Both the position numbers and the translations under genes were made by a program. From positions 121,110 to 185,109 of the forward strand of contig NZ_JARJBB010000012.1 in NCBI RefSeq assembly GCF_029269835.1: a DNA stretch of 64,000 nt, given 5' to 3'. Below, piece by piece: positions 1 through 8,123 of this stretch. This DNA comes from Streptomyces tropicalis. GTDB taxonomy: Bacteria > Actinomycetota > Actinomycetes > Streptomycetales > Streptomycetaceae. Position 1 is the first letter of the stretch. Every line of letters starts with the position of its first letter. The notes below the pieces were generated by a model. The model had not been told where the DNA came from. It worked only from the letters and a program-made list of their open reading frames with translations, and ran no database searches.

Positions 1-1098
1 GAGCACGTTCTGAGTCCCGCCACCCTCGCCGAGCTGCGGCGCCCGCGCCCCTATCCCGCGGTGTCGGTCCTCACGCCGACGCACCGCCGCGAGCCCGACA
101 ACGCCCAGGATCCGGTCCGGCTGCGCAATGTCGTGGCCGAGGCCAAGAGACAGCTGGAGAGCGACCCGTCGGTCAGCCGCGAGCGGCGCGCCGACGTGGT
201 CCGCCACCTCGACCAGGCGCTCGCCGAGGTCGACCTGACCTACGCCGAGGACGGCCTGGTGATCTTCGCGGCGCCGGGTGAGCACCAGGTGTGGTCGCTG
301 GCCCGGTCCGTGCCGGAGCGCGTGGTGCTCTCCGACACCTTCCTGACCCGCAACCTGGTCTCCGCGCAGACCGCGGAGCGCCCGTTCTGGGTGCTGTCCG
401 TCTCGGCCGACCGCGTCACGCTGTGGAACGGCGGCGTCGACCGGGTGACGGAGGACCGCACGGGCGGCTTCCCGATGACCAGGACACTCGTGGAGAACTT
501 CGACGCCGAGCGCCGGGAACGCATCGGCGACCTGCCCAGCACGTTCCGCGACGACGGCACCCGCCGGTTCCTCCGGGAGGCCGCCGGCGCGCTGCGCGCG
601 GTCCTGCGCGAGCACCCGCGCCCGTTGTACGTCACCGGCGAGCCGGCCGCGCTGGCCGTGCTGGACGAGGTCGGCGACGTCGCGCACGACGCGGTGCGCA
701 TCCCGCACGGCGGACTCGCGCACGGCAGCCCCGAGGCCGTGCTGCGCGCCCTGCGGCCGCTGCGGGACGAGCAGGCCCGCGACGGGGCGACGGCGGTGGC
801 CCGCGAGCTGGAGGCGGCCCGGGGGCGCCGGGCCTTCGCGGCCGGTGTCGACGAGGTCTGGCAGAACGCCCGCGAGGGCCGGATACGCCTGCTGGCGGTC
901 GAGGAGAACTACCGCGTGCGGATGCGCGCCGACGCGGGCGACCATCTGGTCCCGGCCGACAGCGGGGACCTGCGGGCCCGCGACGACGTCGTGGACGAGA
1001 TCGTCGAGCAGTGCCTGGAGACCGGCGCCGAGGTCCGCTTCGTACCGGACGGCGCCCTGGGCGAGGCCCGCGGCATCGCCGGCGTCCTGCGCTACTGA
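1..1098 (+). CDS. baeRF3-like protein (5' end outside window)
   Basis: The reading frame is open from the first base, and the family-typical N-terminal stretch (EHVLSPATLAELRRPRPYPA) lies upstream of the first GTG at 61, so the true start is probably just left of the window. The protein (at least 365 residues) resembles the bacterial archaeo-eukaryotic release factor family type 3, often labelled 'chemotaxis protein' in Streptomyces. Visible family features are the RRPRPYPAVSVLTPTHRREP opening and a C-terminal half resembling the eRF1 domain-2/3 fold. Family members are predicted to act on ribosomes or RNA; no biochemical role is known to me. It is followed after 78 bases by the next rightward gene, whose own ribosome binding site suggests separate expression. 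Confidence 0.6.
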   Translation, partial: EHVLSPATLAELRRPRPYPAVSVLTPTHRREPDNAQDPVRLRNVVAEAKRQLESDPSVSRERRADVVRHLDQALAEVDLTYAEDGLVIFAAPGEHQVWSLARSVPERVVLSDTFLTRNLVSAQTAERPFWVLSVSADRVTLWNGGVDRVTEDRTGGFPMTRTLVENFDAERRERIGDLPSTFRDDGTRRFLREAAGALRAVLREHPRPLYVTGEPAALAVLDEVGDVAHDAVRIPHGGLAHGSPEAVLRALRPLRDEQARDGATAVARELEAARGRRAFAAGVDEVWQNAREGRIRLLAVEENYRVRMRADAGDHLVPADSGDLRARDDVVDEIVEQCLETGAEVRFVPDGALGEARGIAGVLRY

Positions 1099-1176
1099 CA
1101 CGGCACCGCGCACGCTCCCCTCCCCCGGCGGGGTCCTACGCTGCGCAGGACCGCCGGTGGCGAGGGGAGCGTACGC

Positions 1177-2202
1177 GTGGGTGAACTGCTGGGTGTGGCC
1201 GTGCTGGGTGCCGGGCACATGGGAGCCGATCACGTACGACGGCTGGACCGGGTGGTGAGCGGGGCCAGGGTCGCCGCGGTGGCCGACCCGGACACGGCGC
1301 GCGCCGAGGAGACCGCCGCCGGGATCGAGGGGGTCTCGGTGCACGCGGACGCGACGGCCGCGCTCGACGCCCCCGGTGTGGACGCGGTGCTCGTCGCCTC
1401 GCCCGGGCCCGCGCACGAGGAGGCGCTGCTCGCGGCGTTCGCGCGCGGCCTGCCCGTGCTGTGCGAGAAGCCGATGGTGCCCGACCCGGCCGGGGCGCTG
1501 CGGGTCGTGGAGGCGGAGGCCCGGCTCGGGCGGAGGCTCGCGCAGATCGGCTTCATGCGCCGCTACGACGCCGGGTACCTGCGTCTGAAGGCGCTGCTGG
1601 ACGGCGGCCGTCTGGGGCGGCCCCTGATGCTGCACTGCACGCACCGCAACGTCTCGTCCCCGGCGCACTTCACCAGCCACATGCTCGTCAACAGCTCGGT
1701 GTCGCACGAGATCGACGCGGCCCGCTGGCTGCTCGGGCAGGAGCTGACCGCGGTGACCGTGCTGCGTCCGGCGCCCTCGGCCGGGGCACCCGAGGGCCTG
1801 GCGGACCCGCAGTTCGTGCTCCTCGAGACCGAGCGGGGTGCCCTGGTGGACGTGGAGGTCTTCGTCAACTGCGGCTTCGGCTACCAGGTGCGCTGCGAGG
1901 CCGTCTGCGAGGCGGGCAGCGCCCGGATCGGCGAGGAGGAGGCGATGTCCGTCACCACCCGGGACGGCGCCCGGCAGGAGGTGCCGCAGGACTGTCTGGT
2001 CCGCTTCGCCGACGCCTACGACCGCGAGGTGCAGACCTGGGTGGACGCCACCCGCGGCGGTCGGGTCACGGGACCGAGCGCCTGGGACGGCTACGCGGCC
2101 TCGACGGTCGCCGAGGCCGGCGTGCGCGCGCTGGAGACCGGCCGCCGAACGTCGGTGGCCCTCGCCCCGCGCCCGGCGCTGTACGGCGGGGCGGGGCGCT
2201 GA
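1177..2202 (+). CDS. Gfo/Idh/MocA-family NAD(P)-dependent sugar/inositol dehydrogenase
   Basis: A 341-residue cytosolic oxidoreductase of usual family length. The N-terminal Rossmann fold shows the nucleotide-binding GAGHMGADH motif (about residues 10-18), and the family signature CEKPM follows near residue 98. The C-terminal alpha/beta domain contains the conserved SHEIDAARWLLG segment. Members oxidise or reduce inositols, sugars and related polyols; inositol 2-dehydrogenase (IolG) is the closest textbook relative, but no inositol catabolic genes sit nearby, so the substrate is not assignable. GTG start at 1177 is preceded by GAGGGGAGC at a normal distance. It converges on the leftward ABC transporter operon, with a hairpin between them. 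Confidence 0.85.
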   Translation: MGELLGVAVLGAGHMGADHVRRLDRVVSGARVAAVADPDTARAEETAAGIEGVSVHADATAALDAPGVDAVLVASPGPAHEEALLAAFARGLPVLCEKPMVPDPAGALRVVEAEARLGRRLAQIGFMRRYDAGYLRLKALLDGGRLGRPLMLHCTHRNVSSPAHFTSHMLVNSSVSHEIDAARWLLGQELTAVTVLRPAPSAGAPEGLADPQFVLLETERGALVDVEVFVNCGFGYQVRCEAVCEAGSARIGEEEAMSVTTRDGARQEVPQDCLVRFADAYDREVQTWVDATRGGRVTGPSAWDGYAASTVAEAGVRALETGRRTSVALAPRPALYGGAGR

Positions 2203-2234
2203 CGGCTCCGCGCGGGCTCCGGAGTGCGCCGACG

Positions 2235-2268
2235 GGCGGAGGACCCGGTCTGCACCGGGCCCTCCGCC
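2235..2268. terminator. Hairpin between convergent genes
   Basis: A 15-base inverted repeat (arms 2235-2249 and 2254-2268, 4-base loop, one mismatch) lies between the rightward dehydrogenase and the leftward permease. Position and symmetry suit a bidirectional terminator. There is no U-tract, which is common in Streptomyces. Confidence 0.6.
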
Positions 2269-2307
2269 GTGTGTGTGGCCCCGCGGCCGACCGAGGGGGC
2301 CGGGCCC

Positions 2308-3090
2308 TCAGCGCTTGGTGGTGCTGCGGAACAGCGCACGCGACCAGACGTAGCCGACCAGGCCGATACCGGCGCACCAGGCGAGCGAGATCCACCCGTT
2401 GTCGCCGATCTCCGAGCCGGAGAGCAGGCCGCGCAGTGTCTCGGTCATCGGTGTGAACGGCTGGTTCTCGGCGAACCAGCGCAGACCCGGCGACATCGAG
2501 CCGGCCGGCACGAACGCGGAGCCGAGGAACGGCAGGAACTGGACCAGCAGCGGCTTGTTGCTCGCGGACTCGACGGTCTTGGAGATCAGGCCGAGCGCCA
2601 CCGACAGCCAGGTCACCGCGAACGCGACGGCCGTGAGGAGACCGGCGGCGGCGAGCCACTCCAGCGGGGTCGCCCCGGACCGGAAGCCGAGGGCGAGCGC
2701 GACGCCGACGACCGGGACCATGCACGCCATCGTCTGGACGACGCTGCCGAGGACATGCCCCGTCATGAACGACGAGCGGGTGATGTTCATGGTGCGGAAG
2801 CGGTTGACGATGCCCCCGGTCATGTCGGAGCAGACGGCGATGGAGGTCGACATGGAACCGGCGGCCACGCCCATGATGACGACGCCGGGCGTCAGGTACT
2901 CCAGGTAGGCGTCCCGGCCGCCGCCCATTCCGGCGCCGATCGCGTCTCCGAAGGCGTACACGAACAGCAGCAGCATGAGGATCGGCATCAGGGCGCTACC
3001 GAGCCCCACGGCCGGATAGCGGATCGCGTGTCTGAGGTTGCGCCGCAGCATCGTCGTCGCGTCCTGCACGGCGAAGGTGAGGGAGCTCAT
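2308..3090 (-). CDS. ABC-2 type transporter permease (DrrB-like)
   Basis: The 260-residue protein starts MSSLTFAVQDATTMLRRN and has about six hydrophobic segments, including LGSALMPILMLLLFVYAFG, and the ABC-2 loop GVVIMGVAAGSMSTSIAVCSDM. The end carries the FAENQPFTPMTETLRGLLSG motif seen in DrrB/daunorubicin-type permeases. It should be the membrane half of an exporter whose ATPase is encoded immediately upstream; start and stop codons overlap (ATGA at 3087-3090), indicating translational coupling. It is the last gene of the four-gene leftward operon starting at 5599. Cargo is unknown; drug or lipid export is the family norm. Confidence 0.88.
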   Translation of the reverse strand: MSSLTFAVQDATTMLRRNLRHAIRYPAVGLGSALMPILMLLLFVYAFGDAIGAGMGGGRDAYLEYLTPGVVIMGVAAGSMSTSIAVCSDMTGGIVNRFRTMNITRSSFMTGHVLGSVVQTMACMVPVVGVALALGFRSGATPLEWLAAAGLLTAVAFAVTWLSVALGLISKTVESASNKPLLVQFLPFLGSAFVPAGSMSPGLRWFAENQPFTPMTETLRGLLSGSEIGDNGWISLAWCAGIGLVGYVWSRALFRSTTKR

Positions 3091-4100
3091 CGCAGGGTCT
3101 CCTTGGTCCGGAGCGAGGTCCCGGCGCCGGTGGTGCCGTGGCCGGTCAGGGCGAGGAACACGTCGTCGAGGTCGGGGGTGTGCACGGAGAGGCCGGCGGC
3201 CCGGACGCCGGCCGCGTCGAGCCGGTCGAGCAGGGTGCGCAGCGCGTCGGGGCCGCCGTCGCCCGCCACGCGCAGGGCGAGGTTCTCGTCGTCCCGGGCC
3301 GCGTGCGGGAGGGCGGCGGCCGCGCACTCGTACGCGGCGGACCCGGTGAACCGCAGCCGTACGTGGCTGCCGGGGATCCGCGCCTTGAGCTCGTCGGCCG
3401 TGCCCTCGGCGACGATCCGGCCGCCGTCGAGCACGGCGATCCGGTCCGCCAGCTGGTCCGCCTCCTCCAGGTACTGGGTGGTGAGGAGGACGGTGGTGCC
3501 GCCCGCGACCAGTGAGCGCACGGTGTCCCACATGGTGCGGCGGCTGCGGGGGTCGAGCCCGGTCGTCGGCTCGTCCAGGAAGATCACCTGAGGGTCGCCG
3601 ACCAGCGTCATGGCGAGGTCGAGCCGGCGCCGCATGCCGCCGGAGAAGGTCGCGGCCCGTTCGTGCGCGACGTCCGCGATGTCGAAGCGTTGGAGCAACT
3701 CCCTTGCACGGGTGCGCCCTTCACGCTTGCCGAGGTGCAGCAGATCGGCCATGAGGAGCAGGTTCTCCTCGGCGGTGAGCAGGTCGTCGAGTGCGGCGAA
3801 CTGCCCGGTGACGCCGATCGCGGCGCGCACCCCGTCCGGTGACGTGGCGACGTCGTGGCCCGCGACCCGGGCCTGCCCGCCGTCGGCGGCGACGAGTGTG
3901 GACAGGATCTGCACGGTGGTGGTCTTGCCGGCGCCGTTGGGCCCGAGCAGCGCGTACACGGACCCGGCCGGGATGTGCAGGTCGAGGCCGTCCAGCACGG
4001 TCCTGTCGCCGTACGACTTGCGCAGACCGACGGCGGAGACGGCGACAAGCGGCTGCGGACCACCCGCCCGTCTGGGCGTGGGCATGACAGACGAGGGCAT
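3087..4100 (-). CDS. ABC transporter ATP-binding protein (DrrA-like)
   Basis: A 337-residue ATPase with a complete nucleotide-binding domain: Walker A GPNGAGKTTT, signature FSGGMRRRLDLAM, Walker B VIFLDEPTTGLD and the switch-histidine region LLTTQYLEEADQLADRI. The roughly 100-residue C-terminal extension ending in a LDDVFLALTGHGTTG-type segment is typical of daunorubicin-resistance ATPases. ATG at 4100 is preceded by GGAGGA at good spacing. It powers the permease encoded downstream with a 4-base overlap. The DUF4097 gene ends 60 bases upstream on the same strand, so all four genes are probably one transcript. Confidence 0.92.
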   Translation of the reverse strand: MPSSVMPTPRRAGGPQPLVAVSAVGLRKSYGDRTVLDGLDLHIPAGSVYALLGPNGAGKTTTVQILSTLVAADGGQARVAGHDVATSPDGVRAAIGVTGQFAALDDLLTAEENLLLMADLLHLGKREGRTRARELLQRFDIADVAHERAATFSGGMRRRLDLAMTLVGDPQVIFLDEPTTGLDPRSRRTMWDTVRSLVAGGTTVLLTTQYLEEADQLADRIAVLDGGRIVAEGTADELKARIPGSHVRLRFTGSAAYECAAAALPHAARDDENLALRVAGDGGPDALRTLLDRLDAAGVRAAGLSVHTPDLDDVFLALTGHGTTGAGTSLRTKETLR

Positions 4101-4160
4101 GGAGTCCTCCCGTTCGAGGGCTGGGGCGACGGGGAAGCGGGCGAGCAGGCGGTGCCGGTG

Positions 4161-5003
4161 TCAGGTCCGGGCGCGGCGTACGTCGATGTTGCCGTAGCGG
4201 GTCCGGGCGCGGACCTGGACGGTGTCCTCGGACCTCTCCGGGGCCTCGGAGGCGGCGAGCGTGTTGCGCACCTGCCCGTGGCCGGAGCTGACGTCGAGCC
4301 AGGCGGCGGTGCCCTCACGGACGCCGACCTCGATGGCGCCGTAGGAGGTCTCCAACTGGACCGTTCCCGAGGCGACTTCGGCGACGCGCAGGGCTCCGTG
4401 GGCGGTGGTGGCGGTGACCGAGCCCTCGGCGCGCACGATGTCGATGTCGCCGTTGGCGCCGCTCACCCGCAGATCGCCGATGGCGGCGCCGACGGTCGTG
4501 CCGCCGTGCGAGTTCTTCAGGACGGCGGGGCCGTCGACGGTGCCGACGCGCAGGCTGCCGGAACTGGTGGTGATCTCCGCCGCACCCTCGACCCGGTCGA
4601 CGGTGATCGAGCCGTGCGAGGCGTTCAGCCGGAGCGGTCCGGTCGCGTCGAGGCGGACGTCACCGGAGGAGGTCTTCACGTGGACCTCGCCGAGTCGGCC
4701 CTCGCCGATCACCTGGGTCCAGGAGCCGAGCACGTCGACGTGCGAGCCCGTGGGCAGGCCGACCGTCACGTCGACGGAGCCGGTGGGCCCGACGAGGGCG
4801 CGCTTGGGCGTCCTGACGGTCAGGACGCCGCCCGCGCACGCGACCTCGGTCTGCTCGGCGGCCCGTACGTCCTTGTCCCGCTTCGCGTCGCGGGGCCGCA
4901 CCTCGACGACCGTGTCGAGGCGGTCTCCCGCGGTGAACTGCACGGAACCGGCGAACACCTGGGCGGTGACCGAAATCGGTTCGGGCGTGTCGAAAGAAGG
5001 CAT
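4161..5003 (-). CDS. DUF4097-family beta-strand repeat protein
   Basis: A 280-residue protein, mostly repetitive short beta strands of the adhesin-like DUF4097 type, with recurring SSGDVRLD, SHGSITVD, ANGDIDIV and SYGAIEV units spaced about 20 residues apart. This pattern predicts a right-handed beta-solenoid. I see no signal peptide or membrane segment, so it is probably cytosolic. It begins MPSFDTPEPISVTAQVFAG, as in related Streptomyces proteins. It lies between a ribbon-helix-helix regulator and an ABC exporter in one operon; a regulatory or scaffold role is possible but unproven. Confidence 0.8.
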   Translation of the reverse strand: MPSFDTPEPISVTAQVFAGSVQFTAGDRLDTVVEVRPRDAKRDKDVRAAEQTEVACAGGVLTVRTPKRALVGPTGSVDVTVGLPTGSHVDVLGSWTQVIGEGRLGEVHVKTSSGDVRLDATGPLRLNASHGSITVDRVEGAAEITTSSGSLRVGTVDGPAVLKNSHGGTTVGAAIGDLRVSGANGDIDIVRAEGSVTATTAHGALRVAEVASGTVQLETSYGAIEVGVREGTAAWLDVSSGHGQVRNTLAASEAPERSEDTVQVRARTRYGNIDVRRART

Positions 5004-5080
5004 GGCTGTACCGTCCTCGTGAGTCCTCGGGGTGTCCCCGCTGGTGGGACGTGGTGTGGGTGAAACGGGACCGGGCGCGG

Positions 5081-5599
5081 CTAGCGCACCCAGCCGGTGA
5101 AGTTCTGTCCGACGGTGCGGGCCCTCTCCGCCGTCCGCGGCTGCGTGCCGCCGTCGACCGCGGCCGACACCGCCCGCACCAGCCAGGCGTTGACCGACAG
5201 GCCCGCGCGGCCGGCGGCCTCCTCGGCGCGCACCTTGAGGTGGGCCGGCAGGCGCAGGTTGACGCGGGCGGTGCCGCCCTCGTCGCCCTCGGCGGGCGGC
5301 TGCGCCGCAAGCGGCTCGACGGGCGCGGGGGCCGCGTGCGCGGGGGCACCACCGGCGGGCGGCGGCGTCACCACGAAGTCGGGGTCCAGTCCGCGCAGTC
5401 GTACGTCGACCGAGCCGGGGGCGAGTTCACGGGTGATCTCGTCCATCGCGGCGGAGAGCACATGGAGCATGGTCAGGCGTGTCGCCGACTCCAGGGGGGC
5501 GGTGAGCCGCTCGGCCAGCTCGCGGGCGTCCTTCCCGCCGGCCTCGGCGGCCACCGCGAGTTCGCGCCGCAGGGTGTCGACATACGGAGTGAGGTCCAT
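5081..5599 (-). CDS. HicB/Arc-type ribbon-helix-helix DNA-binding protein
   Basis: The 172-residue protein starting MDLTPYVDTLRRELAVAAEAG has a helical N-terminal half, an alanine/proline linker and a C-terminal ribbon-helix-helix segment (ARVNLRLPAHLKVRAEEAAG followed by LSVNAWLVRAVSAAV, about residues 113-152). Such proteins are usually called HicB-family antitoxins, but no HicA toxin is adjacent. The operon context instead suggests a repressor of the DUF4097/ABC transporter unit. A perfect palindrome lies 10 bases before the start, ideally placed for autoregulation. No Shine-Dalgarno sequence precedes this ATG; an in-frame upstream ATG at 5623 lies inside the palindrome. The message may be leaderless or start there. 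Confidence 0.75.
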   Translation of the reverse strand: MDLTPYVDTLRRELAVAAEAGGKDARELAERLTAPLESATRLTMLHVLSAAMDEITRELAPGSVDVRLRGLDPDFVVTPPPAGGAPAHAAPAPVEPLAAQPPAEGDEGGTARVNLRLPAHLKVRAEEAAGRAGLSVNAWLVRAVSAAVDGGTQPRTAERARTVGQNFTGWVR

Positions 5600-5608
5600 G
5601 ACGCCATC

Positions 5609-5629
5609 ATGGCGCCACATTGGCGCCAT
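5609..5629. promoter_or_regulatory. Perfect 9-3-9 palindrome, likely operator
   Basis: ATGGCGCCA, spacer CAT, then TGGCGCCAT forms a perfect inverted repeat just upstream of the ribbon-helix-helix gene. Such proteins bind short palindromes as dimers of dimers, so this is the obvious candidate for autorepression of the four-gene operon. Direct binding is an inference. Confidence 0.6.
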
Positions 5630-5801
5630 ACGCAAGGGCGAACGACGCCAGGCAGGGGGCCAGCAAGGAAAAGCGTCCCTGAACCGGGGAAGGAAGACGG
5701 GGCCAGCACGGACCATGGCAGCAACACGCCGCGCCGGGCGCCGCACGGGGCGGAACGTGGCGCCGGATGGCACTACACGGTGCCACCCCCCGGTGCGGCG
5801 C

Positions 5802-6215
5802 TCAGACGGTGCCGAACAAGGCATGCAGGCCGCGGTCGATCGCCTCGGCGACGTCCTCCTCGCCGTCCGGGACCACACCGTAGGTACGCAGCAGGAAGCT
5901 GTTCAGCTCGGCGGTGTCGAACCGGAGCAGGGCGAGCCCGGCCGACGAGTGCAGCTCCACCACCGTGCGGTCCGGGCCGCCGGGCCGGATGCGGACGTCC
6001 CCCGCCCCGGCCGGCCCCCGGAGCCCCTGCTCCAGCAGGGCGCGTGCGAGGGTCCACACGACCGCGGCGCCTCCGAGGCAGACCTCGGGCGGAAAGGCCA
6101 GGCGGACGGCCAGGGGGTCGGTGCGGGAGTAGCGGAGCGTCGCGGGCACGGGGAGCTCCCCGTCGTCCGCGGTGATCAGACGGGCGCGGACGGGCTGTTC
6201 GAGGATGCTGTCCAT
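5802..6215 (-). CDS. SsgA-like protein (sporulation/cell division)
   Basis: A 137-residue protein of the SsgA-like (SALP) family, found only in sporulating actinomycetes. Members recruit or time FtsZ assembly and peptidoglycan remodelling at sporulation septa. Recognisable features are the strand-rich start ARLITADDGELPVPATLRYS, the DPLAVRLAFPPEV motif and the C-terminal ELNSFLLRTYGVVPDGEED helix. Length matches the 130-150 residue norm. ATG at 6215 has AGGGGGA about 7 bases upstream. The divergent intergenic region carries a Crp/BldD-like palindrome. Which of the paralogues this is (ssgA to ssgG) cannot be told from sequence reading alone. Confidence 0.88.
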   Translation of the reverse strand: MDSILEQPVRARLITADDGELPVPATLRYSRTDPLAVRLAFPPEVCLGGAAVVWTLARALLEQGLRGPAGAGDVRIRPGGPDRTVVELHSSAGLALLRFDTAELNSFLLRTYGVVPDGEEDVAEAIDRGLHALFGTV

Positions 6216-6254
6216 GGGCGGTCCCCCTGCGGTCTCGGCGCGGCCGGTTGTGCC

Positions 6255-6274
6255 GTGTGCTGTTAGGAGCACAC
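6255..6274. promoter_or_regulatory. Inverted repeat upstream of SsgA-like gene
   Basis: GTGTGCT, six bases, AGCACAC is a perfect 7-base inverted repeat about 40 bases before the SsgA-like start. It could be an operator or a 5'-UTR hairpin; I cannot tell which. Confidence 0.35.
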
Positions 6275-6313
6275 AGATGCCGTCTGCATTACGCGACAAC
6301 CGGCCATACCGAA

Positions 6314-6329
6314 TGTGACCTGCGTCACT
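6314..6329. promoter_or_regulatory. Crp-like (or BldD-like) palindrome
   Basis: TGTGACCTGCGTCACT matches the cAMP-receptor-protein pattern TGTGA-N6-TCAC and loosely the BldD pattern AGTGA-Nm-TCACC. It lies between the divergent SsgA-like and PAS/phosphatase-like genes. Both regulators are known in Streptomyces development; which binds here is inference. Confidence 0.45.
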
Positions 6330-6626
6330 TTTCCGGCGAGGGGCCCGGGCCGCGGGCGGAGAGGGGGCGAACGGTCGTCGAACACCCGCGTGAAACTCGC
6401 GCGAATGCACCGCCGCGATCGTCAAATCGCGTAGCAGGACTACGACTTGGCGGATGCGTCACCTAGGGGGAAGATGGTCCGTGAACGGTCCGGGGAGACG
6501 GTGGCATATGCCGGAAGCACCACCGTATCGTGTGTTGCCAAATCCCTTACAGAGCGTCGCGGGCTGTGCAAGAGTCATAGCGGTCCCTCTCCGCCCTGGC
6601 CGTACCATCCCCCATCGGAGTGCGTC

Positions 6627-8057
6627 ATGCCGTCCCATCTCTCCGCGGACCGCCCCACCGCACAGCCGTCCGGGCGCGGCCCGGTCGACGCACTCATCCA
6701 CCAGGCGCGGCTCCTGAAGGGCGAGGTGGACGCCGTACGCCGGGACGCGCAGGGGCGCGCGGCGGATGCGCGGAGCCGGTGGGAGCGCGCACTGTGCGAC
6801 CTCGCGCTGCACCAACTGAGGGATCTGGACGAACACTTGGCCCAGCTGCGGGAGGGTCCCCCGCCCGTCCCGGCACAGGCCGGCCGCTGCGGAGCGGTGC
6901 CCGCCCCGGCGGACGGCTCCGCCGCGGGCCCCCTGCTCAGCCGGGTCGGCAGCGCCGAGTGGAACCTGCTGACGGACGAGGCGACCTGGTCCGGCGAGCT
7001 GTACCAGATCCTCGGCCGCGACCCGGCCACCCAGCCGCTCACCCTGGACGAACTGCCGTCCCTGGTGCTCGACGAGGACCGGCCCCGGCTGACCTCGATG
7101 GTCACCGACTGCCTGGTGGACGCCAAGCCCATCGACGGGGAGTTCCGGATCCTCCGGCCCGACAGCTCCGTACGGGCCGTGCACATGATGGGCGAGCCCG
7201 TGCTCGACGCCGACGGCGGCACCGCGTCGATGTGGGCGGTGCTGCGGGACGTCAGCGAACTGCGGCGCAGCGAACGGGCGGTGACCGAGTCGCGCGAGCC
7301 GCTCCGGCAGCATGACCGGCCGGAGCCCTCCGAGGAGCGGTTCGCCGTCGCGCTCCAGCAGGCCGTACTGCCGCCCTGGCGCGGACGGCTCCGGCTCCCG
7401 CACGGCGGACGCCCGGCCCTCGACCTGGCCGCCCACCACCTGCCCGCCCCGGCCGGCCTGCCGATCGGCGGCGACTGGTACGACGCGCTGGAACTCCCCG
7501 ACGGCGGCACGCTGCTGAGCGTCGGCGGCCTCACCGGGAACGGCCCCGCCGTCACGTCGGACATGGCGATGCTGCTGGGCGCCGTGCGCGGGATGGCGAT
7601 GGCCGGCACCGGACCCGGCCAACTCATGGATTGGCTCAACCAGTTGCTGGACCGCACCGTGCAGCCCACCCTCGGCAGCGCACTGTGCTGCCGATACCGG
7701 CCCGGCACCCGCACCCTGGAATGGGCTCAGGCCGGACACCCCGCCCCGCTGCTGTTCCGCGACGGGACGGGGCGTGCTCTCGGCGCCCCCGGCGGGGTCC
7801 TGCTCGGCGCGACCACCAGGACCGCCTACGCCCAGCCCGAGGAGACCCTCCGGCCGGGCGACCTTCTGGTGCTGCCCACCGAGGGACTCGTCCCCGGGCA
7901 CACCGGACCGGCCGCCGTGCAGCGCCTCCTGGAACTCGCCCCGCGCTTCACGGCCGCGCGCAGCGCGCAAGACGGTGTCCGCACCCTGGTGGAGGAGTTC
8001 GGCGGGACGGAGCGTGCCGGCGAGGCCTGCGTGCTCGTCGCGCGGGTCGCCTCCTGA
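6627..8057 (+). CDS. PAS domain protein with degenerate SpoIIE/PP2C phosphatase domain
   Basis: Using ATG 6627 (GGAG 6 bases upstream) gives 476 residues: a helical N-terminus to about residue 85, a PAS domain (about 105-215, SAEWNLLTDEATWSGELYQI onward), then a SpoIIE/PP2C-like domain (about 240-476). The phosphatase fold is recognisable from GGDWYDALELPDGG and AQAGHPAPLLFRDG. However, acidic metal-ligand motifs are altered: the usual VGDxxGxG is VGGLTGNG, TDGLVE is TEGLVP, and the final DDxxLL is GEACVL. It may therefore be a non-catalytic sensor or a partner-switch binder rather than an active phosphatase. It is divergent from the SsgA-like gene and convergent with the NsdA-like gene. A longer frame from 6447 lacks the expected start context. 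Confidence 0.8.
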   Translation: MPSHLSADRPTAQPSGRGPVDALIHQARLLKGEVDAVRRDAQGRAADARSRWERALCDLALHQLRDLDEHLAQLREGPPPVPAQAGRCGAVPAPADGSAAGPLLSRVGSAEWNLLTDEATWSGELYQILGRDPATQPLTLDELPSLVLDEDRPRLTSMVTDCLVDAKPIDGEFRILRPDSSVRAVHMMGEPVLDADGGTASMWAVLRDVSELRRSERAVTESREPLRQHDRPEPSEERFAVALQQAVLPPWRGRLRLPHGGRPALDLAAHHLPAPAGLPIGGDWYDALELPDGGTLLSVGGLTGNGPAVTSDMAMLLGAVRGMAMAGTGPGQLMDWLNQLLDRTVQPTLGSALCCRYRPGTRTLEWAQAGHPAPLLFRDGTGRALGAPGGVLLGATTRTAYAQPEETLRPGDLLVLPTEGLVPGHTGPAAVQRLLELAPRFTAARSAQDGVRTLVEEFGGTERAGEACVLVARVAS

Positions 8058-8123
8058 CCGACCGCCGGGCCGCCGCCCGACCGGCCGCAGGCATGCGTCG
8101 GTCTCTCACGGACCGGTGCGCCG

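Noticed and set aside
5081..5599. HicAB toxin-antitoxin module
   Set aside because: The HicB-like protein has no HicA-like neighbour, and its operon encodes a DUF4097 protein and an exporter instead.
6314..6329. Firm BldD-site call
   Set aside because: Spacing is one base shorter than the published 13-base BldD core, so it is recorded only as an alternative to Crp.
6447..6626. N-terminal extension of the PAS protein
   Set aside because: The extra 60 codons have a composition unlike the protein, include a TTA codon, and ATG 6627 has the better ribosome binding site.
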